Shown one piece after another: positions 18,381-27,426 of a stretch of 64,000 bases of DNA. The position numbers and the translations under genes are program-made. The stretch lies in assembly GCA_963787195.1 (NCBI GenBank), contig CAWBCI010000040.1, forward strand, positions 17,220 to 81,219, written 5' to 3'. Origin of the DNA: CAWBCI01 sp963787195 (lineage in GTDB: Bacteria; Bacteroidota; Bacteroidia; Bacteroidales; JAGOPY01). The notes beneath the pieces were generated by a model that searched no databases, was not told the DNA's origin, and saw nothing but the letters and a program-made list of their open reading frames with translations. Every line of letters begins with the position of its first letter. Position 1 is the first letter of the stretch.

Positions 18381-21322
18381 TCACTTCATTAACAACTCCA
18401 GGCGTTCAAGGCGCTCATTTAACTGCTGGTTTTGCTTTTCCAACTTTTTATTTATTTCCTGCTGTTGTTTATTTACTTCAATAAGCAGGGCCGTTATTTT
18501 TGAATAATCCACCGATTTATAACCTTCGGCGTCGGTTGAAACTATTTCGGGTAGCACTTCTTCGATTTCCTGCGCAAGTACACCCACCTGCAAGGACTGA
18601 TCCTCTCCATCTTTCCAGTTAAAATAATAACCATGGATGGCCTCCAGTTTTTCGATTGGCTTATCAATTTCTTTGAGGTTTGTTTTTAAACGGGCATCAG
18701 AAAACATATACCAGCCATTTGCCCTGGCTTCGCTTCCATCGCCAGCATTACCGACTTGCAAGCGATATAATGGATTTATTGTTCCGGCACCCAGGTTTCC
18801 ATCCCCTTACAACCACATTTCCACCTTTGTACAAAAACAAATAGCCGGAATCGGAATTGTAACCAAAAGTACAGCCATAAGCTCCACTTTTATTAATCCC
18901 GATAGCAGAAATGCCTGAGCTGCCATCCAGAGTTACCAGGGCAGCACCGGAAGAGTTCTTTACCAATACATTCCCTCTCACATCCAGTTTTTGAGTAGGG
19001 GTACTGGTTCCTATTCCGACATTATCGCTGATATACATCCTGCCAGAAAAATATCCCGCATAATTTCCTGACCCGTTTACTGAGCTAAACACACCAAAAT
19101 GCGTTCCCCCGGCTGATTCGGCAATATAACTATAACTGCCATATTTTGGACCAGACCCGGTACCGGTTAAATAATTATAAATACCCACATGCTGACCGTT
19201 TGAAGTGTTATCTATCTGCTGATAGCTTCCATATAGATCTCCTGAACCAGCTCCAGAGAGTAGATTATAAGAAGTAGCATGGTTACCTGAGCCTGTATTA
19301 TCAATCAGTTGATAGCTTGCATACTGTTTTCCCGAACCCGAGCCAGTGAGTTTATTGTATGTGGCATAATGATCTCCAACTCCTGAATTATCAATTAGCT
19401 GAGTATTTCCATATTGCCCTCCGGAACCCGTTCCGGTCAAATAGTTAAATGAACCATAGTGGTTACTAATCCCGGTATTGTCAATCTCTGTATAACTGCC
19501 ATATTGTTTACCTGTACCTGCGCCTGTCATTGAAATTGCAGCACCAACATGGCTGAGGCTACTGATACTGCTATTTGTAATATAAAGTGTGGAATCGGAA
19601 GATGAATTCTGGATTTGCAACTTTGTTGTAGGCGACGTTGTTCCAATGCCTATTTTTCCAGTACTTAAATTTCCATACAATACTCCGCCAAGATACAATT
19701 GGTTAGAAGCAGTTGCAGATGGGGCATCCAGTTCGGTTCCGATAATGATGTTATTTGTACCACTGGTTATGTTTTGACCTGCGTTAGTCCCAATCCCAAT
19801 ATTATTACTTCCTGATACTGAAAAAAGTGCTTTATAACCAATGGCTGTATTTGAGCTACCATTGACATTCAATCTTAAACTTTCAGTTCCCAGAGAACTG
19901 TTGTTGATACCAATTTGGTTGTCATGGCTTGACCAATTTCCAACTGCGGTATTTGCGCTGCCTGTCGTATTGGCATTTAGCGATTGATTTCCAAATGCGG
20001 TGTTTGAACTTGCGGTATTCACATAAAGGGCATAAGATCCAGTTGCTGTATTGTTGGCTCCATCCTGATTGGCAGCTAAGGCATTTGTTCCGATAGCCGT
20101 ATTGCTGGTACCTATTGTATTACTGTATAATGAGTTAAATCCAACCGCAGTATTTGATCTTCCTTTGGTATTTGTATACAATGACTTAGATCCTATGGCA
20201 GTATTTTTACTTCCTTCAACTCCGAACGCCCCCAATCCATTGTTAAATAAAGCCGAATCGCCAACGGCAACCAGGTTGCTGATGACTGTATTTTGATAAA
20301 GTGCTTTGGAGCCAAGTGAAACATTTGAGTTCCCGGTAGTATTTTTAAAAGAAGCATAGTAGCCTAAGGCTGTATTGGATGTACCCGAAATATTGCTCCC
20401 AAGGCTCCCACTGCCAAAAGAAGAGTTATCACTACCTGTTGTATTATGATGCATTGACCATGTACCTACTGATGAGTTTGAATTTCCGGAGGTATTGGCG
20501 TAAAGCGCCTGATCACCTAGTGCGGAATTGCCACTTCCAGTATTTTGGTACAAAGCGTAGGATCCGTTTGCTGTATTATTATCTCCTGTTACATTCAGAG
20601 TCAATGCCTTAGTCCCTGTTGCGGTGTTGCTATTGCCGGATATATTGCTTGTAAGTGATAAATATCCTATAGCTGTATTATACGTTCCGGTTGTATTGGC
20701 AAACAATGATTTTGACCCAATCGCCGTGTTAAAGTATCCATCATACAGGTATGCTCCCAGTCCGTTGTTGTACAAAGCCGAGTCACCAATGGCAACAAGA
20801 TAAGGTATGACAGTATTTTGGTAAAGAGCCTTGACACCTATTGCCACATTTCCTATGCCGCTACTGTTATGATACAAAGCAAAACTGCCCATAGCAGAAT
20901 TACCCGATCCGAGCGTATTATATGCCATACTGTAATTTCCAAGCGATACATTGTTATTACCACTGCTAATAGGACCCGAGGCTACACCGAGGTAAACACT
21001 GGTCTCTGCAGTCTTACCATCGTAGAGATCATTTATTGAAAACACTCCCGCTCCAATCAGTTTCCATGAAGTTCCGTCAAAATAATAAAATCCGGGACTA
21101 CTGTCTGTCTGGTAGACCAGTAAGGCCTTCTACAGGGCTTGCAATATTAATCCGATCTGACTCAATCATCCGCGGGATAAGGATGCCGGAAGTGTTAGAC
21201 GACACATCAAGCATAGCAGAATTATTTGGGGCAGCACCTGATGTATTGATTGCAACCTGGCTGGTTGCTGTTGAATAGATAACAATAAATACCAGGCAAA
21301 ATAACATTGAAAGTTTAGTCAT
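18381..21322 (-). pseudogene. Fourth S74 head-repeat fibre gene, two frameshifts
   Basis: About 980 residues if repaired. The ATG at 21322 starts a signal peptide (MTKLSMLFCLVFIVIYSTAT). The frame breaks near 21121, where removing one base in CTTACTGG restores VEGLLVYQTDSSPGFYYFDG. It breaks again near 18803-18806, where a run of four C (G on the coding strand) has one base too many for the join into GNLGAGTINPLYRLQVGN. Domains in order: signal peptide, about 17-residue Asn/Gly head repeats, a separate block of 30-residue repeats (with QLIDNTGSG-type cores), a VGIGTSTPTQKLDVRG segment and an S74 chaperone with FSDARLKTNL and a C-terminal coiled coil. It is 132 bases downstream of its paralogue. 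Confidence 0.8.
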
Positions 21323-21454
21323 AATCTTTGTAATAAAAGGTTATTATTATTTAATGTTAAGATGAAATTAAATATTCAGATCTATAAATATATGAAAGAT
21401 AGTGAAGACTATCTTTTTCTTTGGAAGAATTTTATTGATATTGAAGCCATTAAA

Positions 21455-24400
21455 TCATTTTTTCAAACTTTCTATTTCCTTTTTCAGTTGTTCGATAATA
21501 CTATTTTGTTTTTCTATCATTGCCTGTTGTTCCTGAACCGCCTTCACCAGCGGCACCACAAATTCAGCATAACGTAGTGAGAAAAGTTCGTTTTCATTTT
21601 CAGGAATGTCCACACCGCTAAAGTCAAAATTTGTCTCTTTTGCTGCCTCTGCAACTTCCTGAGCCAGGAAACCTGTCATCCTTTTTTGTTCTATGTCGTA
21701 TTTTCCGGGCCAGTCTTCGGTTTCCTTATCGCCGGATGCCATCCGGTTTTGATTGTGGATGTTCAGATTGTAAGTAACAGGCTTGAGTTTCATTACAAAA
21801 TCCAAACCGGGCACATCCTGCCTGATGTTTTCCTTGATGCGTTCGTCGCTGTATATGCTCCAACCCACCTGCCCGCCAATCCAACCCACGCTTGAATTTC
21901 CAATTTCTACACGGTTAGATGGATTAGTCACCCCCGTACCGACTGAAAACCCGATCCCCGTATAATTGGAATAAACAGTTGTTCCATAGGGCCAGCCATT
22001 ATCCCCGATAACAGTGTTGCCATTGCCACTGGTCAGGTTGTGCAAAGCCCAGCGTCCGACCGCGGTATTATCGTTTCCTGTGCTGCTTTGCAATGCCTGG
22101 TAACCATTGGCCGTATTATTGATTCCAGAGCCGATGGTAGAAAGCGACTGAACGCCTATGGCCGTATTGTTGCTTCCGGACGAAACTGCATACAGAGCCT
22201 TGTCGCCAATAGCCGTGTTATAGTTTCCGCCGGTAATGGAAAAGATTGCCTGGTAACCCAGGGCGGTATTGTTATTCCCTGTATTGTTTGAAGGAGTTTC
22301 TGAGCCGCGCAATGCCTCAAATCCGACTGCAACATTATAGTTCGTAAAACCGGTCTGGGAATTGTTGGCATAGTACATGGCATTGAAACCTATTGCTATA
22401 GCATTGTTCCCTGCTTTGTTACTAAATAGGGCGTTTGATCCTATGGCTGTATTTTTATATCCCGTGCTCAGTTGTAATGACCGATAGCCTAAAGATGTAT
22501 TGTCACTACCAATAGAATTATAATAAAGTGAATAATAGCCAACAGCAACATTTCCATTTCCGCCGGTATTGGAATGGAGGGATCCATCCCCATTGGCCGT
22601 ATTATAATGTCCGTAATTGTTTGAAAAAAGTGCATTATAACCTGAAGCTGTGTTAGAAGAGCCACTGTTGTTGGAATAAAGTGCCTGGCTTCCTATTGCT
22701 GTATTTTCATTTCCTGCATTATTAAAATAAAGCGCTTCCCTGCCTATGGCCGTATTACCACCACCTAATACATTGGTAAACAAAGCACTGGAACCCACCG
22801 CAACATTGTCGGATTGAATGTTGTTATAAAGTGCAGAATCGCCAATGGCTACATTGTAACTTCCTGATACATTGTTGGAAAGTGCATAATATCCAAAAGA
22901 TGCATTGGAATTCCCTGTACTATTGTAATAAAGTGACCCACCTCCAATTGACGTATTGTAATCACCTGTAGTATTGCTCCTGAGTGAAAAAGTGCCGATG
23001 GCGTTATTTTCTTTTCCTGAAATATTATATGCTAATGCCCCAAATCCAATAGCAGCATTATCCCATCCGGTCTCATTTAACCAAAGTGCATTACAACCTA
23101 TAGCTGTATTTGTAGTTCCACTGGTGTTAAATTGAAGTGCATACATACCAATTGCTGTATTCCATACGCCATGTGTGTTTAAGAACATTGCTTTTGAGCC
23201 TATGGCCACATTTCCCGAATCAAGGCTATAGTAAAGCGCCGAATCTCCTATGGCCACATTATTTCTACCAGATACATTGCTAAAAAGCGCATTTGACCCT
23301 AATGCAGTATTGCTGTACCCAGTGCTATTTAACATAAGTGCCTGCATTCCAACAGCAGTATTGTTGATTCCGGTGGTGTTAGCAAGAAGGGCATTCATAC
23401 CGTTTGCCGTATTATTCTCTCCTAAGGTATTGTTGCTAAGTGCTGAGGCTCCTGTTGCTGTATTAGCGTTTCCTGTTTCATTTTTATACAGAGCATGCAT
23501 CCCAATACCCGTATTGTTGCTACCCTCAGAATTGGTAAAAAGTGCTCCTGTTCCACTTGCGGTATTGTAATCTCCTCCTACATTTGAATAAAGTGCTTCC
23601 ATCCCATTGGCCGTATTCCATACACCGTTAGTATTTGAGTAAAGTGCTTTTGAACCAATTGCCACATTTCCGGATTCCAGATTATTAAAAAGTGCCGAAT
23701 CACCTATGGCTACTACATTACTTACAGTTTGCCCCAGTGAAGCAGCACTTGCTCCAACAGCAACATTGGAATAGCCGCTGGTGTTTTCAATAAGTGCTCC
23801 AGCTCCATTGGCAGTGTTATTGCTTCCCGTGGTGTTTTCATAAAGTGCTGCTACACCAGTGGCCGTATTATTATTTCCTGAAGTATTCAGAAAAAGTGCC
23901 TGTGTACCACTGGCCGTATTGAAATCACCCGTTGTACTGTTCAATGACATTAAACCTATTGCAGTATTTCCATCGCCAGTTGTGTTTGCCAATAAACTCT
24001 GGTAACCAATGGCTGTGTTGAAAATTCCGGTGAAAATATCTTTTCCGGCCTCAAAACCTATAAAGATGTTGTCGCCTAGAGGCTCAATGCGCTTTTCAGT
24101 GATCTGGAAAGATGGAGTAATGGCATTGCCCGAGTAAAACCGGATGATGTTATCGCCCCCTTCATCCACCGTTACTTTGGTGTCTCCATCAGCATCAGAT
24201 AGTGCTGAATTGTTGTTGGTGGCGATGAGTTCCTTCCAGCCGGGTGCCAGGCCTTCATAAAACCAGAAACTTTTGGTATCGGTGTCGAAAACCAGTAATC
24301 CGTTGGCGGGTGAAGATATGTTGGTTCGCTGTGTGCTTGTCAGGCGGGGAATGAGCATTCCGGTGCTTGTGGATTGCACGTCCAGCATGGATGATGCGTC

Positions 24401-24502
24401 CGGTGAATTGCCATCAGTATTGATGGCTACCTGGGTGAAAGCCTTTGTGTTTGCCAGGAGGAAAAATATTATAAAAAGTATAGTTGTAGTTTTCATTGCC
24501 AT
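21455..24502 (-). CDS. S74-chaperone head-repeat fibre protein, array copy 3
   Basis: 1015 residues. Signal peptide (MAMKTTTILFIIFFLLANTK), then VAINTDGNSPDASSMLDVQS and a LVFDTDTKSFWFYEG segment. About residues 165-850 are tandem ~17-residue units such as NTAVGMQALMLNSTGYS, rich in Asn and Gly, expected to form a stacked beta-roll. The C-terminus is an S74 intramolecular chaperone with the Ser-Lys dyad in YSDERIKENI (Ser885, Lys890) and GFLAQEVAEAA, followed by a lysine/glutamate coiled coil. Family knowledge: S74 domains assist trimerisation and cleave themselves off. The start overlaps the stop of the upstream gene by one base (TAATG), indicating coupled translation. Confidence 0.88.
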   Translation of the reverse strand: MAMKTTTILFIIFFLLANTKAFTQVAINTDGNSPDASSMLDVQSTSTGMLIPRLTSTQRTNISSPANGLLVFDTDTKSFWFYEGLAPGWKELIATNNNSALSDADGDTKVTVDEGGDNIIRFYSGNAITPSFQITEKRIEPLGDNIFIGFEAGKDIFTGIFNTAIGYQSLLANTTGDGNTAIGLMSLNSTTGDFNTASGTQALFLNTSGNNNTATGVAALYENTTGSNNTANGAGALIENTSGYSNVAVGASAASLGQTVSNVVAIGDSALFNNLESGNVAIGSKALYSNTNGVWNTANGMEALYSNVGGDYNTASGTGALFTNSEGSNNTGIGMHALYKNETGNANTATGASALSNNTLGENNTANGMNALLANTTGINNTAVGMQALMLNSTGYSNTALGSNALFSNVSGRNNVAIGDSALYYSLDSGNVAIGSKAMFLNTHGVWNTAIGMYALQFNTSGTTNTAIGCNALWLNETGWDNAAIGFGALAYNISGKENNAIGTFSLRSNTTGDYNTSIGGGSLYYNSTGNSNASFGYYALSNNVSGSYNVAIGDSALYNNIQSDNVAVGSSALFTNVLGGGNTAIGREALYFNNAGNENTAIGSQALYSNNSGSSNTASGYNALFSNNYGHYNTANGDGSLHSNTGGNGNVAVGYYSLYYNSIGSDNTSLGYRSLQLSTGYKNTAIGSNALFSNKAGNNAIAIGFNAMYYANNSQTGFTNYNVAVGFEALRGSETPSNNTGNNNTALGYQAIFSITGGNYNTAIGDKALYAVSSGSNNTAIGVQSLSTIGSGINNTANGYQALQSSTGNDNTAVGRWALHNLTSGNGNTVIGDNGWPYGTTVYSNYTGIGFSVGTGVTNPSNRVEIGNSSVGWIGGQVGWSIYSDERIKENIRQDVPGLDFVMKLKPVTYNLNIHNQNRMASGDKETEDWPGKYDIEQKRMTGFLAQEVAEAAKETNFDFSGVDIPENENELFSLRYAEFVVPLVKAVQEQQAMIEKQNSIIEQLKKEIESLKK

Positions 24503-27378
24503 TATTTTTTAGAGTTGTTTTCCAACTGCTCAATACGTTTTTTCAGATCCTCATTTTCCTGCTTGAGCTCCTGAACGGCTTTCACCAATGGCACCACAAA
24601 CTCGGCATAGCGCAATGAATAAAGCTCGTTTTCATTTTCAGGTATGTCCACACCGCTAAAGTCAAAATTTGTCTCTTTAGCAGCTTTGGCCACATCCTGT
24701 GCCAGGAAACCGGTCATGCGTTTTTGTTCTATGTCGAATTTACCGGGCCAGTCTTTGCTTTCTTTCCCGCCATAAGCCATCTGGTTTTGCTTGTGGATAT
24801 TCAGCTTGTAGCTAACGGGTTTGAGTTTCATAACGAAATCCAGGCCGGGCACATCCTGCCGTATGTTTTCCTTGATGCGTTCATCGCTGTATGTGCTCCA
24901 ACCCACCTGGCCGCCAATCCAGACTACACTTGTATTTCCTATTTCCACATGGTTTGTAGGATCCGCAATACTAGTCCCTACATTATACCCTATACCTGTG
25001 TAATTTGAGTAAATTGTGGTTCCAAAAGGCCAGCCATTGTCGCCAATCACTGTGTTGCCATTGCCACTGCTAAGATTGTAGAGAGCCCACCGGCCCACTG
25101 CAGTATTGTCATTCCCGGTATTATTATATAAAGCCTGAAATCCGGTAGCGCTATTATAATACCCATTAACGTTATTATATAGTGCTTTTGAGCCAATCGC
25201 CACATTTCCGGATTCCTTGTTTTTCCATAGAGCCTGGTTTCCTACCGCAATATTAAATGAACCGGTATTATTCCTTTCCAATGCGCTGTCGCCAACACCT
25301 ATGTTGCAAACTCCCGTATAGTTAGAGGAAAGGGCATTTAATCCATATGCATTGTTACTTGAGCCAGTTGTATTAAGTGCCAATGCACTTCTTCCATAAG
25401 CCGAATTACCTGATCCTGTTGTATTTTGCTGCAAGGAAAAATGACCCGTTGCTACATTATCGCTCCCTGTAGTATTGTTAAATTGGGCAAAATATCCTAT
25501 AGCGATATTTCGGGTGCTTTGATACACATCCGCCCCGATTCCATTATTATATAAACTCGAATCGCCTATGGCAATAAGGAAGGCATGGTTTGTATCACTA
25601 TGTAAAGCACCATTCCCAATAGCAATTTTAAAATCGCCCGATGTGTTTGAGAAAAGCGCCCCCGCACCTAATGCTATATTATTGGTTCCAGTAGTATTAG
25701 AGAATGAGGCTTTTGATCCCACAGCAACATTGCCAGACTCCAGGTTGTTGAAAAGTGCCGAATCGCCAATGGCAACTACATTGCTTTCAGTTAGCCCCTG
25801 CGATGCGGCTTTCACCCCAATAGCCACGTTGGAATATCCTGAAATGTTATTTTCCAGGGACCATGAACCCACGCTTACATTGTATGATCCGGAAGTGTCA
25901 GAAAAAGCAGAGTTATACCCAATAGCAACATTATAATTCGATTTTAAATTGCTGTATAATGCCTGGGTGCCGACGGCTGTGTTCCGTGATCCCCTATCAT
26001 TGAAGAATAAACTATTGTACCCCAGTGCGGTATTCTCATAACCTGATACATTCCAGTATAGACTTCTGTATCCTGAGGCTGTGTTCTTTGACCCGGTATT
26101 ATTCCATAACATCGAATAGGCGCCCAAAGCTGTATTATGGTTTCCTGTGGTATTTAAAGTAAGAGCCCAGGTTCCATTTGCTGTATTGAGTTCACCCGAT
26201 AAGTTTTCGCTGAGTGCGTAATATCCTGTTGCTGTATTTTCATTGCCAGTGGTATCAGCATAGAGTGCTCTGTATCCTAAAGCGGTATTATTCGCTCCCC
26301 AGGTAAGTGAATAAAGTGCTAAAGCGCCTATTGCTGTGTTTCGTATGCTAGATTGATTCGAGTACAGGGCCCCATAGCCATTGGCGGTATTGTAGGCTCC
26401 GGATGTATTCGAAATCAATGCCTCTGCCCCGGTTGCAGTATTATAAACTCCATTACTATTTGACCTAAGCGCCTGATAGCCTGTTGCGGTATTATACGAT
26501 CCGGATGTATTTGATAACAGGGCTTTTGAGCCCACAGCTACATTAGCCAATGCCAGGTTGTTCATTAATGCGGAATCACCAATAGCTACGATGTTACTTA
26601 CAGTCTGCCCCATTGAAGCAGCGCTCGTTCCAATTGCAACATTGGAATAGCCGCTTGTATTTTCCAAAAGGGCCCCGATGCCCATGGCGGTATTATCGTT
26701 TCCTGTGGTATTTTCAAAAAGCGCCCCTGCACCGTTGGCTGTATTATAGTTTCCTGTAGTATTAAGAAAAAGGGCCCTGGCGCCACTGGCGGTATTGAAA
26801 TCGCCCTGGTTACTGTCAAGGGCCATGGCCCCTATTGCCGTATTTCCGGCGCCAACTAAATTGGCCCTTAAAGTCTGGTAACCAAAACCTGTGTTAAAAA
26901 TCCCCAGAGAATTGTCTTTTCCCGACTCAAATCCCATCAGAGTGTTCTCACCAATGGGCTCAATCCGGTTTTTGAAAATTCTGAATGACTCATTGCTCAA
27001 ATCCCCGATATAAATCTTGATTATATCATCATCCGGATCCAAACCATTACCTGTAGTGATACGCGTATCAAAATCAAAATCGGCAATTTCATAAGCAAAT
27101 TCACTGGTGAGGTAGTTCCATTTTCCGGATTTGTAGTAAAGGAAACTTTGAACATCCGTGGCATAGATTAACAAGCCCTCAGCCGGGTTCGAAATGGCAA
27201 AGGCTTCTACTACCGTCATTCGTGGCACCAACAGCCCCTGTGTGCTTGAATTTACATCCAGGATGGCCGATGGATCGGGACTTGAACTGTCATTGTTGAT
27301 GGCTACCTGGGCGAAAATGCTAATGCTCACCAGGAGGAAAAATGTTATTAATAACAGGCTTGTATTTTTCATTGTCAT
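24502..27378 (-). CDS. S74-chaperone head-repeat fibre protein, array copy 2
   Basis: 958 residues, the same plan as its downstream neighbour: signal peptide ending near SIFAQ, VAINNDSSSPDPSAILDVNS, LLIYATDVQSFLYYKSGKW, about 40 head-repeat units of ~17 residues, and an S74 domain with YSDERIKENI (Ser831, Lys836) and GFLAQDVAKAA. It ends in a short coiled coil, KKRIEQLENNSKK. The S74 part is nearly identical to that of copy 3, so the pair arose by a fairly recent duplication or has been homogenised. No type IX sorting domain is present; export beyond the periplasm is therefore unexplained. Confidence 0.88.
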   Translation of the reverse strand: MTMKNTSLLLITFFLLVSISIFAQVAINNDSSSPDPSAILDVNSSTQGLLVPRMTVVEAFAISNPAEGLLIYATDVQSFLYYKSGKWNYLTSEFAYEIADFDFDTRITTGNGLDPDDDIIKIYIGDLSNESFRIFKNRIEPIGENTLMGFESGKDNSLGIFNTGFGYQTLRANLVGAGNTAIGAMALDSNQGDFNTASGARALFLNTTGNYNTANGAGALFENTTGNDNTAMGIGALLENTSGYSNVAIGTSAASMGQTVSNIVAIGDSALMNNLALANVAVGSKALLSNTSGSYNTATGYQALRSNSNGVYNTATGAEALISNTSGAYNTANGYGALYSNQSSIRNTAIGALALYSLTWGANNTALGYRALYADTTGNENTATGYYALSENLSGELNTANGTWALTLNTTGNHNTALGAYSMLWNNTGSKNTASGYRSLYWNVSGYENTALGYNSLFFNDRGSRNTAVGTQALYSNLKSNYNVAIGYNSAFSDTSGSYNVSVGSWSLENNISGYSNVAIGVKAASQGLTESNVVAIGDSALFNNLESGNVAVGSKASFSNTTGTNNIALGAGALFSNTSGDFKIAIGNGALHSDTNHAFLIAIGDSSLYNNGIGADVYQSTRNIAIGYFAQFNNTTGSDNVATGHFSLQQNTTGSGNSAYGRSALALNTTGSSNNAYGLNALSSNYTGVCNIGVGDSALERNNTGSFNIAVGNQALWKNKESGNVAIGSKALYNNVNGYYNSATGFQALYNNTGNDNTAVGRWALYNLSSGNGNTVIGDNGWPFGTTIYSNYTGIGYNVGTSIADPTNHVEIGNTSVVWIGGQVGWSTYSDERIKENIRQDVPGLDFVMKLKPVSYKLNIHKQNQMAYGGKESKDWPGKFDIEQKRMTGFLAQDVAKAAKETNFDFSGVDIPENENELYSLRYAEFVVPLVKAVQELKQENEDLKKRIEQLENNSKK

Positions 27379-27426
27379 TATTTTTTAGCGTTGTTTTCCA
27401 AGAGTTCGATGCGTTTGATTAAGCAT

